10,049 nucleotides of DNA from Anaerolineaceae bacterium (GTDB taxonomy: Bacteria; Chloroflexota; Anaerolineae; Anaerolineales; Anaerolineaceae). The translations under genes and the position numbers were made by a program. The notes under the pieces were generated by a model, which was given only the letters and a program-made list of their open reading frames with translations, ran no database searches and was not told the DNA's origin. The DNA lies in NCBI GenBank assembly GCA_027348305.1, contig DAIEPS010000056.1, forward strand, positions 1 through 10,049, given 5' to 3'. Below are positions 1 to 6,528 of this stretch, piece by piece; within the stretch, counting starts at the first letter, position 1; every line of letters begins with the position of its first letter.

Positions 1-58
1 CATACCCGGTCATATTACGACGGCTGGGAGTTGTAGGTTTATAAATCTTAATAGCCAT
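1..58 (-). CDS. rplB: 50S ribosomal protein L2, N-terminal fragment
   Basis: Only the first 19 codons and one further base lie in the window; the gene runs off the left edge. The translation begins MAIKIYKPTTPSRRNMTGY, the well-known start of bacterial L2 (the KxYKPTTPxxR motif). L2 is a primary 23S rRNA-binding protein near the peptidyl transferase centre. The ATG at 58-56 shares its A with the rplW stop codon (TAATG), so the two genes overlap by one base and are probably translationally coupled. The position after rplW is the standard S10-cluster order. Identification is firm despite the short length, because sequence and context agree. Confidence 0.95.
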   Translation of the reverse strand, partial: MAIKIYKPTTPSRRNMTGY

Positions 59-360
59 TACTCTACCCCTTCAAAAATCGGGATTCGATCCTCAGGGATC
101 AGGGTGATCAAAGCTTTTTTATACTGCGGGTTGACCACGGTTGTTCTGCGGCTGCGGCCTTTGCGACCGGTTTTGGCAGGAACGTTGATGATATTCACCC
201 GCACAACTTTGACATCAAAAATCTTTTCAACCGCATCCTTGATGAGGGTTCGGTTGGCGTCACCAGCAACTTCAAAAACATATTGGTGAAGTTTGGTCAC
301 CATGTAGTTTGATTTTTCAGTCACGATCGGGCGGCGGAGTACTTCGTAAATTGAGCTCAT
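58..360 (-). CDS. rplW: 50S ribosomal protein L23
   Basis: A 100-residue protein of normal L23 length. L23 binds domain III of 23S rRNA beside the nascent-chain exit tunnel and is the docking site for trigger factor and signal recognition particle. The N-terminal segment with RRPIVTEKS (residues 9-17) is the family signature, followed by the YVFEV strand (27-31) and the basic GRKGRSRR stretch (66-73) in the extended loop. The ATG at 360 is preceded by a strong AGGAGG Shine-Dalgarno sequence 8 bases upstream, which overlaps the rplD stop codon region; the gap to rplD is 12 bases. It overlaps rplB by one base. Ordinary in every respect seen. Confidence 0.97.
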   Translation of the reverse strand: MSSIYEVLRRPIVTEKSNYMVTKLHQYVFEVAGDANRTLIKDAVEKIFDVKVVRVNIINVPAKTGRKGRSRRTTVVNPQYKKALITLIPEDRIPIFEGVE

Positions 361-372
361 TAAATTCTCCTC

Positions 373-999
373 CTATCCCAGGTTTGCCTTGATCAAGTCA
401 AGGGCTGAAAGAGGCATGATCACTTTGTCAAACACTAACAGATCACGGATGTTGAGGTAATTTGCAGACAACACCTTGGTATCTGGAAGATTATTGGCTG
501 AGCGAATAATGCTTTCATAGGATTCAACAGCGGGGATCAAAACCAGAGCGGTGGAACCACCGACCAGAATGTTCAAAGCTTGCGCCATCAGACGTGTCTT
601 GGGTTCAGCGATCTTCAGATCATCAATGAATACGATCTGAGATTCTGAGACTTTGACGGATAAAGCTGAGCGCAATGCAGCCTGGCGCATTTTGTGCGGC
701 ATGGCTTGAACATAAGAACGCATGTGAGGGGTATGGATCTTGCCACCACCTTTCCACTGCGCTGAACGGGATGAACCCTGGCGGGCCCGGCCGGTTCCTT
801 TTTGCTTCCAGGGTTTTCTTCCACCACCGGAGACAAAACTCTTGGTTTTGGTTTCATGCGTTCCGAGGTGTGCGTTCGCCATTTGACGGACGAAAGCCTG
901 GTGCATGAGATCAACATTAATTGGGGCTTCAAAGATCGCAGCAGGTAGTTCAAGCGTGCTGACCTTTTTGCCTTCCATGTTTAAGACTTCAACTTCCAT
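373..999 (-). CDS. rplD: 50S ribosomal protein L4
   Basis: A 208-residue L4 from the chosen start, close to the usual 200-210. L4 is an early-assembly 50S protein whose long loop reaches into the exit tunnel; in E. coli it also represses the S10 operon. The loop is recognisable: GGGRKPWKQKGTGRARQGS (about residues 58-76), then WKGGGK and the LRSALS motif. Two in-frame ATGs are possible, at 1005 and 999. The GGGAG at 1013-1009 lies only 3 bases before the first but 9 bases before the second, so 999 (MEVEVLNMEG) is preferred; the upstream choice would add Met-Thr. The gene is 41 bases after rplC, and rplW follows after 12 bases. Whether L4 regulates this operon cannot be told from the sequence. 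Confidence 0.96.
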   Translation of the reverse strand: MEVEVLNMEGKKVSTLELPAAIFEAPINVDLMHQAFVRQMANAHLGTHETKTKSFVSGGGRKPWKQKGTGRARQGSSRSAQWKGGGKIHTPHMRSYVQAMPHKMRQAALRSALSVKVSESQIVFIDDLKIAEPKTRLMAQALNILVGGSTALVLIPAVESYESIIRSANNLPDTKVLSANYLNIRDLLVFDKVIMPLSALDLIKANLG

Positions 1000-1005
1000 T
1001 GTCAT

Positions 1006-1013
1006 ATGCTCCC
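1006..1013 (-). promoter_or_regulatory. Ribosome binding site that decides the rplD start
   Basis: GGGAG occupies 1013-1009 on the minus strand. Its distance to the ATG at 1005 is 3 bases, too close for efficient initiation, while the ATG at 999 is 9 bases away. This supports the downstream start for rplD. Confidence 0.6.
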
Positions 1014-1033
1014 TTAGTCCAGGTTAACGGTTC

Positions 1034-1052
1034 CGGAAAATTAACTTTTCCG
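1034..1052 (-). other. Small inverted repeat over the rplC stop codon
   Basis: A 7-bp perfect inverted repeat (CGGAAAA and TTTTCCG, loop GTTAA) spans the end of rplC, with the TAA stop inside the loop. The stem is AT-rich and has no U-run after it, so it is not a convincing terminator. It could slightly shape rplC-rplD translation coupling or be chance. Confidence 0.25.
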
Positions 1053-1670
1053 AGATGCGTTGATGATGACGAGTCCGCCGCGTGCACCAGGCACAGAGCC
1101 GTTGACGCCGATCACGTTACGCTCGGCATCCACCAGGACAACTTTAAGGTTTTGCGCAGTCACGGCTACATCGCCCATATGACCAGGTCTGCGAGAACCC
1201 TTGTAAACACGACCAGGGGTTGTTGTGGCACCATTGGAGCCAGGTCCACGCCATCGATCTGATTGACCATGAGTCTTCGGTCCACCAGCGAAATGATAGC
1301 GCTTCACACCACCAGCGAAGCCCTTACCCTTGCTGACACCAGCGACATCAACTTTTTCGCCAACAGCGAATAAACTGACATCGACCTTGTCACCTTCAGC
1401 AACCTGAATATCCTTGGTGCGGAATTCTTTCAGGTATTTAAGAGGAGCAAGGTTATTGCGTTTGAGGTGACCTAATTCACCAGCAGCCAAACGCTTCGGT
1501 TTTACTTCTTCGTAGCCCAATTGGACGGCGGAGTACCCTTCGGTCTCAACACGTCTGATCTGGGTAACGAAGCAAGGCCCAGCCTCGATGAGCGTGACAG
1601 GTAGCGCCGCGCCGTTTTCATCGAAAATCTGGGTCATGCCGATTTTCTTTCCGATCAGCCCTTTAAACAT
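1041..1670 (-). CDS. rplC: 50S ribosomal protein L3
   Basis: A 209-residue L3, the normal bacterial size. L3 is one of the first proteins to bind 23S rRNA, and its central loop reaches toward the peptidyl transferase centre. The N-terminus LIGKKIGMTQIFDENG (residues 5-20) and the block GKGFAGGVKRYHFAGGP are family hallmarks. The loop reads GSNGATTTPGRVYKG where E. coli has GSIGQNQTPG, so the glutamine methylated by PrmB in E. coli is replaced by Thr here; such replacements appear common outside Proteobacteria. The ATG at 1670 follows an AAGGAG Shine-Dalgarno sequence about 10 bases upstream. It is the first gene after the 264-base gap behind rpsJ, so it is probably first in its own transcript with rplD, rplW and rplB. 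Confidence 0.97.
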   Translation of the reverse strand: MFKGLIGKKIGMTQIFDENGAALPVTLIEAGPCFVTQIRRVETEGYSAVQLGYEEVKPKRLAAGELGHLKRNNLAPLKYLKEFRTKDIQVAEGDKVDVSLFAVGEKVDVAGVSKGKGFAGGVKRYHFAGGPKTHGQSDRWRGPGSNGATTTPGRVYKGSRRPGHMGDVAVTAQNLKVVLVDAERNVIGVNGSVPGARGGLVIINASRKS

Positions 1671-1837
1671 CTCAATTGTTCTCCTTCAAACTTTATTGTC
1701 GAGGACTGTCAACCTGGGCTTGGTTGCATCATCCCTGCACAACTCAGTCAGTAGCTTGCTGCGGCACTTATGATTTTTGTCTGGTGCGCTCACAAAACTA
1801 CTCTTGAGTTGCCTTTTTGGGTTTACACCCAAAACCT
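1671..1837 (-). other. Probable 5' leader of the rplC-rplD-rplW-rplB transcript
   Basis: About 165 bases lie between the predicted transcription start (near 1836-1837) and the rplC ATG. No tRNA, small ORF with a good ribosome site, or terminator is evident in it apart from the 5' stem-loop listed separately. It ends in the rplC Shine-Dalgarno sequence AAGGAG. Ribosomal protein leaders are often autoregulatory (L4 in E. coli binds the S10 leader), but I cannot match this sequence to a known leader structure. Confidence 0.4.
1815..1834 (-). other. Perfect stem-loop with GUAA tetraloop at the predicted 5' end of the rplC transcript
   Basis: On the minus strand TTTTGGGT and ACCCAAAA form an exact 8-bp stem around GTAA, a GNRA-type tetraloop. 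It starts only two or three bases after the transcription start predicted from the TATAAT at 1847-1842. No U-run follows on either strand, which argues against an intrinsic terminator. A stem-loop at the extreme 5' end is known to protect some bacterial mRNAs from decay, so that role, or a regulatory protein-binding role, is the simplest inference. Confidence 0.5.
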
Positions 1838-1849
1838 TGCTATTATACT
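1822..1849 (+). promoter_or_regulatory. Possible divergent promoter on the opposite strand
   Basis: The plus strand reads TTTACA (1822-1827), 16 bases, TATACT (1844-1849). The -10 overlaps the minus-strand TATAAT. If active it would make RNA antisense to rpsJ and tuf, since no plus-strand gene follows. Overlapping opposed -10 elements are a known consequence of the symmetry of the TATAAT motif, so this may be a weak by-product. Confidence 0.25.
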
Positions 1850-1870
1850 CCAAAAGGAGCATAACAGCGA
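1842..1870 (-). promoter_or_regulatory. Probable promoter for the rplC operon (good -10, weak -35)
   Basis: A perfect TATAAT lies at 1847-1842 on the minus strand, inside the only large gap of the ribosomal block. At the ideal 17-base spacing the -35 region is TCGCTG, a poor match to TTGACA, and there is no extended -10 TGn. The position 172 bases upstream of rplC and the otherwise compact operon favour a real promoter. CTCC-TTTT-GGAG, a short palindrome, abuts the -10 on its upstream side. Confidence 0.5.
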
Positions 1871-1891
1871 GGTGTGTTTCTAATTTTTAAG

Positions 1892-1909
1892 GTGATCTAC
1901 CGAAATCAC
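1892..1909 (-). terminator. Weak hairpin after rpsJ, possible terminator
   Basis: On the minus strand GTGATTT and AGATCAC pair around the tetraloop CGGT (one G-U pair), 26 bases after the rpsJ stop. It is flanked by T6 upstream and A5 downstream, which could extend the stem. There is no U-run immediately after it, so it is at best an imperfect terminator for the str transcript. Confidence 0.3.
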
Positions 1910-1934
1910 AAAAAATGAATTCGCGGTACTTACT

Positions 1935-2243
1935 TTAGATCTTAATTTCAATATCTACACCAGCGGGCATATTGAGCCGCATGAGCATGTCAATTGTCTT
2001 GGAATCAGGATCGAGCACGTCGATCAACCGATTGTGGGTACGAATTTCAAAATGCTCGTGTGAATCTTTATCAATGAATGCTGAGCGCCGAACAGTGAAT
2101 TTTTCCACTCTGGTCGGAAGGGGCACTGGGCCAACAACCTGGGCACCACTGCGTTCGGCTGTCTCGACGATCCGTTTTGCGGATTGGTCAAGAACACGAT
2201 GATCATAAGCCTTCAAGCGAATTCGAATTTTTTGTTTTGCCAT
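1935..2243 (-). CDS. rpsJ: 30S ribosomal protein S10
   Basis: A 102-residue S10 (also called NusE) of standard length. S10 is part of the 30S head and also binds NusB in antitermination and NusG in transcription-translation coupling. Family features are KIRIRLKAYDHRVLD at residues 5-19, the VGPVPLPTRVEKFTV block near residues 37-51, and SHEHFEIRTHNRLIDV. Two tandem ATGs occur at 2246 and 2243. The second gives the conserved MAKQKIRIRLKAYDH start and a better distance from the AGG that overlaps the tuf stop codon, so it is chosen. It lies only 10 bases after tuf, so it belongs to the str transcript, while rplC is separated from it by 264 bases. Confidence 0.96.
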   Translation of the reverse strand: MAKQKIRIRLKAYDHRVLDQSAKRIVETAERSGAQVVGPVPLPTRVEKFTVRRSAFIDKDSHEHFEIRTHNRLIDVLDPDSKTIDMLMRLNMPAGVDIEIKI

Positions 2244-2253
2244 CATAATCTAC

Positions 2254-3456
2254 CTATGCAATAATTTTAGTGATCACACCGGCGCCAACCGTCAGACCAC
2301 CTTCGCGAATAGCAAACTTGGAGCCTTGTTCCAAAGCAACTGGGATGATCAGGTCACATTCCATGGCGATATCATCACCTGGCATAACCATTTCAACACC
2401 CTCAGGAAGCTTGCAGGTTCCGGTCACATCCATGGTGCGGATGTAGAACTGCGGGCGATAGCCGGAGAAGAAGGGTTTGTGGCGTCCGCCCTCTTCACGT
2501 TTCAAGATGTAGACCTGTGCCATGAACTTGGTGTGGGGGGTGATGCTGCCGGGTTTGGCAACAACCATACCGCGTTCTACATCCGTGCGCTCAATGCCGC
2601 GCAAGAGAAGTCCAAGGTTGTCTCCAGCCTGTCCTTCATCCAGCAGCTTGTGGAACATCTCAACACCCGTGCAAACAGATGACTTGCTCTTCTCTTGCAG
2701 ACCAACGATCTCTACCGGATCACCGATCTTGATGTGACCGCGATCCACACGACCGGTCACAACTGTGCCGCGGCCTTTGATCGAGAACACGTCTTCAACC
2801 GGCATCATGAACGGCTTGTCCATTTCACGTGCTGGCTGGGGAATGTACTCATCCACAACACGCAACAGTTCTTTGATGCATGCGTATTCAGGTGCGTTCG
2901 GGTCGGTGCTGGTTGATTCCAACGCCTTCAGAGCGCTTCCGCGCACGATCGGGGTGGTGTCGCCCGGGTATTTGTACTCGGTCAACATTTCGCGCAGTTC
3001 CATCTCAACCAGTTCCAGCAATTCAGGATCGCCCATCTGGTCGATCTTGTTCAGGAAGATCACGATGCTCGGAACTTCCACCTGGCGGGCCAACAGCACG
3101 TGTTCCTTGGTCTGGGGCATGGCACCATCGGGTGCTGCCACGACCAGGATCGCACCATCTACCTGGGCGGCTCCGGTGATCATGTTCTTGATATAGTCGC
3201 GGTGACCGGGCATATCCACATGTGCGTAGTGACGATTGTCGGTCTCGTACTCAACGTGGGCAATGTTGATCGTGATACCACGCGCTTTTTCTTCCGGCGC
3301 GTTATCGATCTGATCGTATGCCCGAAAATCTGCGTGTCCTAAAAATCCGCAGTATTTGGTGATGGCAGCCGTCAAGGTCGTCTTTCCATGGTCAATGTGA
3401 CCCATCGTGCCAATATTCAAATGCGGTTTGGTTCGTTCAAACTTCTGCTTGGCCAT
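2254..3456 (-). CDS. tuf: Translation elongation factor EF-Tu
   Basis: A 400-residue GTPase that delivers aminoacyl-tRNA to the ribosomal A site. Domain 1 (about residues 1-205) has P-loop GHIDHGKT (19-26), switch I RGITI, the G3 motif DMPGH ending at the catalytic His85, and NKID for guanine. Domains 2 and 3 follow (KGRGTVVTGRVDRG; GYRPQFYIRTMDVTG; REGGLTVGAG). Oddities: the residue after the catalytic His is Arg (PGHRDY), where bacterial EF-Tu almost always has Ala (PGHADY), and the usual REGGRTVGAG near the C-terminus has Leu for Arg. All catalytic motifs are intact, so it should be functional. The ATG at 3456 has GGAG 11 bases upstream. It lies between fusA (41 bases) and rpsJ (10 bases). 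Whether a second tuf exists elsewhere is unknown. Confidence 0.98.
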   Translation of the reverse strand: MAKQKFERTKPHLNIGTMGHIDHGKTTLTAAITKYCGFLGHADFRAYDQIDNAPEEKARGITINIAHVEYETDNRHYAHVDMPGHRDYIKNMITGAAQVDGAILVVAAPDGAMPQTKEHVLLARQVEVPSIVIFLNKIDQMGDPELLELVEMELREMLTEYKYPGDTTPIVRGSALKALESTSTDPNAPEYACIKELLRVVDEYIPQPAREMDKPFMMPVEDVFSIKGRGTVVTGRVDRGHIKIGDPVEIVGLQEKSKSSVCTGVEMFHKLLDEGQAGDNLGLLLRGIERTDVERGMVVAKPGSITPHTKFMAQVYILKREEGGRHKPFFSGYRPQFYIRTMDVTGTCKLPEGVEMVMPGDDIAMECDLIIPVALEQGSKFAIREGGLTVGAGVITKIIA

Positions 3457-3497
3457 AAGTTCGATTTCTCCTTCAAAAAACCGAGTCGTTTAGATGA

Positions 3498-5570
3498 TTA
3501 CTTGTTGATCACTTTTTCTGCAACTGAGGCAGATACAGGGGCATAGTGGTCAAATTCCATGGTGAAAACACCACGACCTTGTGTGCCCGACCGCAGTTGA
3601 GTTGCATACCCAAACATTTCAGCCAGAGGAACAAGTCCACGCACGGCTTGTGCGTTGCCTGGCCTCATTTCCATACCTTGCACTTCACCACGGCGTGAGG
3701 TGATCTGCCCCATTACATCGCCGAGGTATTCTGCAGGTACAACAACTTCCACTTTCATGATCGGTTCCAGTAAAACGGATGAACCTCTTTGCAGACCTTC
3801 GCGGAAGCCCAGGATGGCGGCCATTTTGAAGGCCATTTCACTTGAGTCCACTTCATGGTAGGAACCGTCGATAAGGGATACTTTCAGATCGGTTACAGGG
3901 TATCCAGCCAAAACGCCGGATTCAACTGCTTCCTTGACACCCTTTTCGACTGCGGGGATATATTCTTTTGGAATTGCTCCACCGGTGATCTTGTTCTCAA
4001 ATTTGATGCCTGAACCACGATCAAGCGGCTCAAAAGCAAAAACAACGTGACCAAATTGGCCGTGGCCGCCAGATTGTTTGGCATATTTGTAGTTCACGTT
4101 GGGAACAGCTTTGGTAATGGTCTCGCGATATGAAACACGAGGTGCGCCGACATTCGCCTGCACTTTGAACTCGCGCAACATGCGGTCGACCAGAATATCG
4201 AGATGCAATTCGCCCATACCCTTGATGACTGTTTGACCAGTGTTCTCATCAGAAACCACCACATAAGTGGGGTCTTCTTCAGTGAGTCTGAGGAGAGCGT
4301 TTGTCATGCGATCTTGATCAACGTTTGACTTGGGTTCGATGGCAATTGAGATCACAGGTTCAGGGAAGGTGATCCTCTCAAGTGCAACCGGGGTAGAGGG
4401 ATCGCAAAGCGTATCACCAGTGAAGGAGTCTTTGAGGCCAAGAACAGCGCCAATATCGCCAGCGCATACCTCATTGATATCTTCACGACGATCTGCGTAC
4501 ATGCGCAGCAAGCGTCCGATGCGTTCTTTGCGGCCCTTTGTGGGGTTCAGAACCGTTGCGCCTGTGGTCACAGTGCCTGAATAGACCCTGAAATAGGCTA
4601 AACGTCCAACATAGGGATCGCTGACGATCTTGAAGACCAGGGCGCTCAAGGGCGCCTTGTCATCCGTAGCCAGGGTAATGACTTCATCAGTATTTAAATT
4701 GGTAACTTTGACAGGTTCAATGTCAACGGGTGAAGGCAGGTAATCAATAACAGCATCCAACACCAACTGAACACCCTTGTTTTTCAGGGAGGAACCGCAA
4801 AAAACCGGTACTGCTTTGCTGTTGATAACAGCGACCCGCAAACCGGCTTTCAGTTCTTCATTGGTTATGGTTTCGCCTTCGAGGTACTTGACAGTCAGAT
4901 CGTCATCCAGTTCGGCGATTTTTTCAACCATGTGAGTTCGGGCAGCTTCGGCTTGAGCTTGCATATCCACGGGGATGGCAGTGACAATGGGTTCTTTGCC
5001 AAGTTCATCTTCGAACAAGACAGCTTCCATGGTCATCAAATCAACCATGCCCTTGAAGTTTGCTTCAGAGCCGATCGGCAGTTGCATTGGGATAACATTA
5101 GCCCCAAGGCGATTGACGATGGTTCCGAGAGTGTACTCAAATGAGGCACCGGTACGATCCATCTTATTAACGAAACAAATGCGAGGCACGCCATATCGGT
5201 CGGCCTGACGCCAAACGGTTTCACTCTGTGGTTCAACACCTTGAACAGCATCAAATACGACCACACCACCATCCAGCACCCGGAGGGAGCGTTGAACTTC
5301 GGCAGTGAAATCGATGTGTCCGGGAGTATCAATAACGTTGATCTGATACCCCTTCCATTCAGCAGTGACAGCGGCAGAGACAATGGTGATACCGCGTTCG
5401 CGTTCCTGAACCATCCAGTCCGTTACAGTTGTGCCGGCATCCACGGATCCAATTCTATAAGTTCGTCCGGAATAAAAGAGGATACGCTCAGTTGTCGTGG
5501 TTTTACCCTCGTCAATGTGAGCAATAATCCCAATATTGCGGCACTTCTCTAAAGGAATATTGCGAGGCAT
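3498..5570 (-). CDS. fusA: Translation elongation factor EF-G
   Basis: A 690-residue translocase GTPase of normal EF-G length; it moves tRNAs and mRNA after peptide bond formation and helps RRF recycle ribosomes. G domain motifs: P-loop AHIDEGKT (residues 17-24), switch I ERERGITI (55-62), DTPGHIDF, and NKMD for guanine. The later domains contain SGGHGQFGHV and the domain IV tip GSYHEVDSSEMAF with its conserved His; domain V ends the protein. Two changes stand out. The P-loop has Glu21 where EF-G has Ala, and the switch I lead-in reads VDAGT where most have VDEGT or HDGAA. The start ATG at 5570 has only a weak Shine-Dalgarno sequence (GAGAG well upstream), unlike its neighbours, so coupling to rpsG 25 bases upstream is likely. 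Confidence 0.97.
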   Translation of the reverse strand: MPRNIPLEKCRNIGIIAHIDEGKTTTTERILFYSGRTYRIGSVDAGTTVTDWMVQERERGITIVSAAVTAEWKGYQINVIDTPGHIDFTAEVQRSLRVLDGGVVVFDAVQGVEPQSETVWRQADRYGVPRICFVNKMDRTGASFEYTLGTIVNRLGANVIPMQLPIGSEANFKGMVDLMTMEAVLFEDELGKEPIVTAIPVDMQAQAEAARTHMVEKIAELDDDLTVKYLEGETITNEELKAGLRVAVINSKAVPVFCGSSLKNKGVQLVLDAVIDYLPSPVDIEPVKVTNLNTDEVITLATDDKAPLSALVFKIVSDPYVGRLAYFRVYSGTVTTGATVLNPTKGRKERIGRLLRMYADRREDINEVCAGDIGAVLGLKDSFTGDTLCDPSTPVALERITFPEPVISIAIEPKSNVDQDRMTNALLRLTEEDPTYVVVSDENTGQTVIKGMGELHLDILVDRMLREFKVQANVGAPRVSYRETITKAVPNVNYKYAKQSGGHGQFGHVVFAFEPLDRGSGIKFENKITGGAIPKEYIPAVEKGVKEAVESGVLAGYPVTDLKVSLIDGSYHEVDSSEMAFKMAAILGFREGLQRGSSVLLEPIMKVEVVVPAEYLGDVMGQITSRRGEVQGMEMRPGNAQAVRGLVPLAEMFGYATQLRSGTQGRGVFTMEFDHYAPVSASVAEKVINK

Positions 5571-5595
5571 TAGATCTTTACACTCTCTATCTTAA

Positions 5596-6063
5596 CTACA
5601 TTCGGAAATGGGAGAAAGCGCGGTTCGCTTCAGCCATTTTGTGAGTTTCTTCACGTTTACGTACAGCGGCACCAGTATTATTGGCAGCTTCCAGAATTTC
5701 AGCGGAGAGCTTCTCAGCATACGAATTGCCTGTTCTTCCCGTGGCTGAATCAAGGATCCAACGCATGGCAAGGGTCATTTTTCGGCTGGCAGGAACTTCC
5801 ATTGGCACCTGATAGGTTGCACCACCCACACGACGTGGGCGAACTTCCATCTGAGGACCAACATTCTTCAAAGCCGTGTCAAGAACTTCAACCGGATTCT
5901 TTCCGGTCTTTTCCTTGATAATATCCATCACATCGTACATGATGTGAGTGGCAACACTTTTCTTACCGCGTTTCATAATGCGGTGAATGAAAAAGGTTAC
6001 CGGCATACTGCTATAGCGCACATCCGGGTTTACAACACGTGGTTCTGGTTTAGTCCGTCGCAT
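5596..6063 (-). CDS. rpsG: 30S ribosomal protein S7
   Basis: A 155-residue S7, the usual length. S7 nucleates assembly of the 30S head by binding the 3' major domain of 16S rRNA, and it contacts E-site tRNA. Family signatures are FFIHRIMKRGKKS (about residues 24-36), VEVRPRRVGGATYQVPMEV-type sequence in the middle (residues 73-90) and the C-terminal KREETHKMAEANRAFSHFR. The ATG at 6063 follows GGAG by 8 bases. It lies 30 bases after rpsL and 25 bases before fusA, the standard str operon order. In E. coli S7 represses translation by binding the rpsL-rpsG spacer; the 30-base spacer here is shorter than that of E. coli and no such site could be recognised. Confidence 0.97.
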   Translation of the reverse strand: MRRTKPEPRVVNPDVRYSSMPVTFFIHRIMKRGKKSVATHIMYDVMDIIKEKTGKNPVEVLDTALKNVGPQMEVRPRRVGGATYQVPMEVPASRKMTLAMRWILDSATGRTGNSYAEKLSAEILEAANNTGAAVRKREETHKMAEANRAFSHFRM

Positions 6064-6093
6064 GCAAATACTCCATCAAATAGGAAAAAATGA

Positions 6094-6513
6094 TTACGCT
6101 TTTGGTTTCTTCGATCCGTATTTTGATCGCCCTTGAGCGCGTTTGGCAACACCGGTGGTATCCAGGGTTCCACGAACGATGTGGTAGCGAACGCCTGGCA
6201 GGTCTTTCACACGGCCGCCGCGAACGAGCACTACGGAGTGTTCCTGCAATTGATGACCTTCACCCGGGATGTAGGCAGTGACCTCAAGACCGTTGGTCAG
6301 ACGCACACGAGCGATCTTACGCAGCGCCGAGTTCGGTTTCTTGGGGGTCATTGTTCTGACCACGGTGCAAACGCCACGTTTTTGTGGAGCGCCTTTATCC
6401 AGGCGGGTGCGGCGTTGCTTCATCGAATTTAATGTGAACTGTAAAGCAGGTGCTTTACTTTTGACCTTTTTGGTCTCTCGACCTTTGCGGATCAGTTGGT
6501 TAATTGTTGGCAC
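6094..6513 (-). CDS. rpsL: 30S ribosomal protein S12 with insertion
   Basis: A 139-residue S12, longer than the usual 124. S12 sits at the decoding centre and controls accuracy. The start is GTG (6513-6511), supported by GGAGG nine bases upstream and by the conserved MPTINQLIRKGR N-terminus. The decoding loops TPKKPNSALRK (residues 56-66) and GGRVKDLPGVRYH are intact, keeping the two lysines where E. coli streptomycin-resistance mutations map and the Asp that RimO modifies. Between PAL (22-24) and PQKRGVC (from 43) there are 18 residues instead of about 3, a basic insertion of about 15 residues. Bacillus-type S12 has an insertion of similar size at the same place. It is the first gene after the strong promoter downstream of rpoB. 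Confidence 0.97.
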   Translation of the reverse strand: MPTINQLIRKGRETKKVKSKAPALQFTLNSMKQRRTRLDKGAPQKRGVCTVVRTMTPKKPNSALRKIARVRLTNGLEVTAYIPGEGHQLQEHSVVLVRGGRVKDLPGVRYHIVRGTLDTTGVAKRAQGRSKYGSKKPKA

Positions 6514-6528
6514 GTCTTTTTGCCTCCG
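6511..6528 (-). promoter_or_regulatory. Shine-Dalgarno sequence and GTG start of rpsL
   Basis: The minus strand reads CGGAGGCAAAAAGACGTG. GGAGG is separated by nine bases from the GTG, which opens the universal S12 N-terminus. No ATG in the frame gives a full-length S12, so GTG is the true start. Confidence 0.85.

Noticed and set aside
1707..1712. Perfect TTGACA on the minus strand upstream of rplC
   Set aside because: No -10-like hexamer lies 16 to 18 bases downstream, and a start there would fall at or inside the rplC start region.
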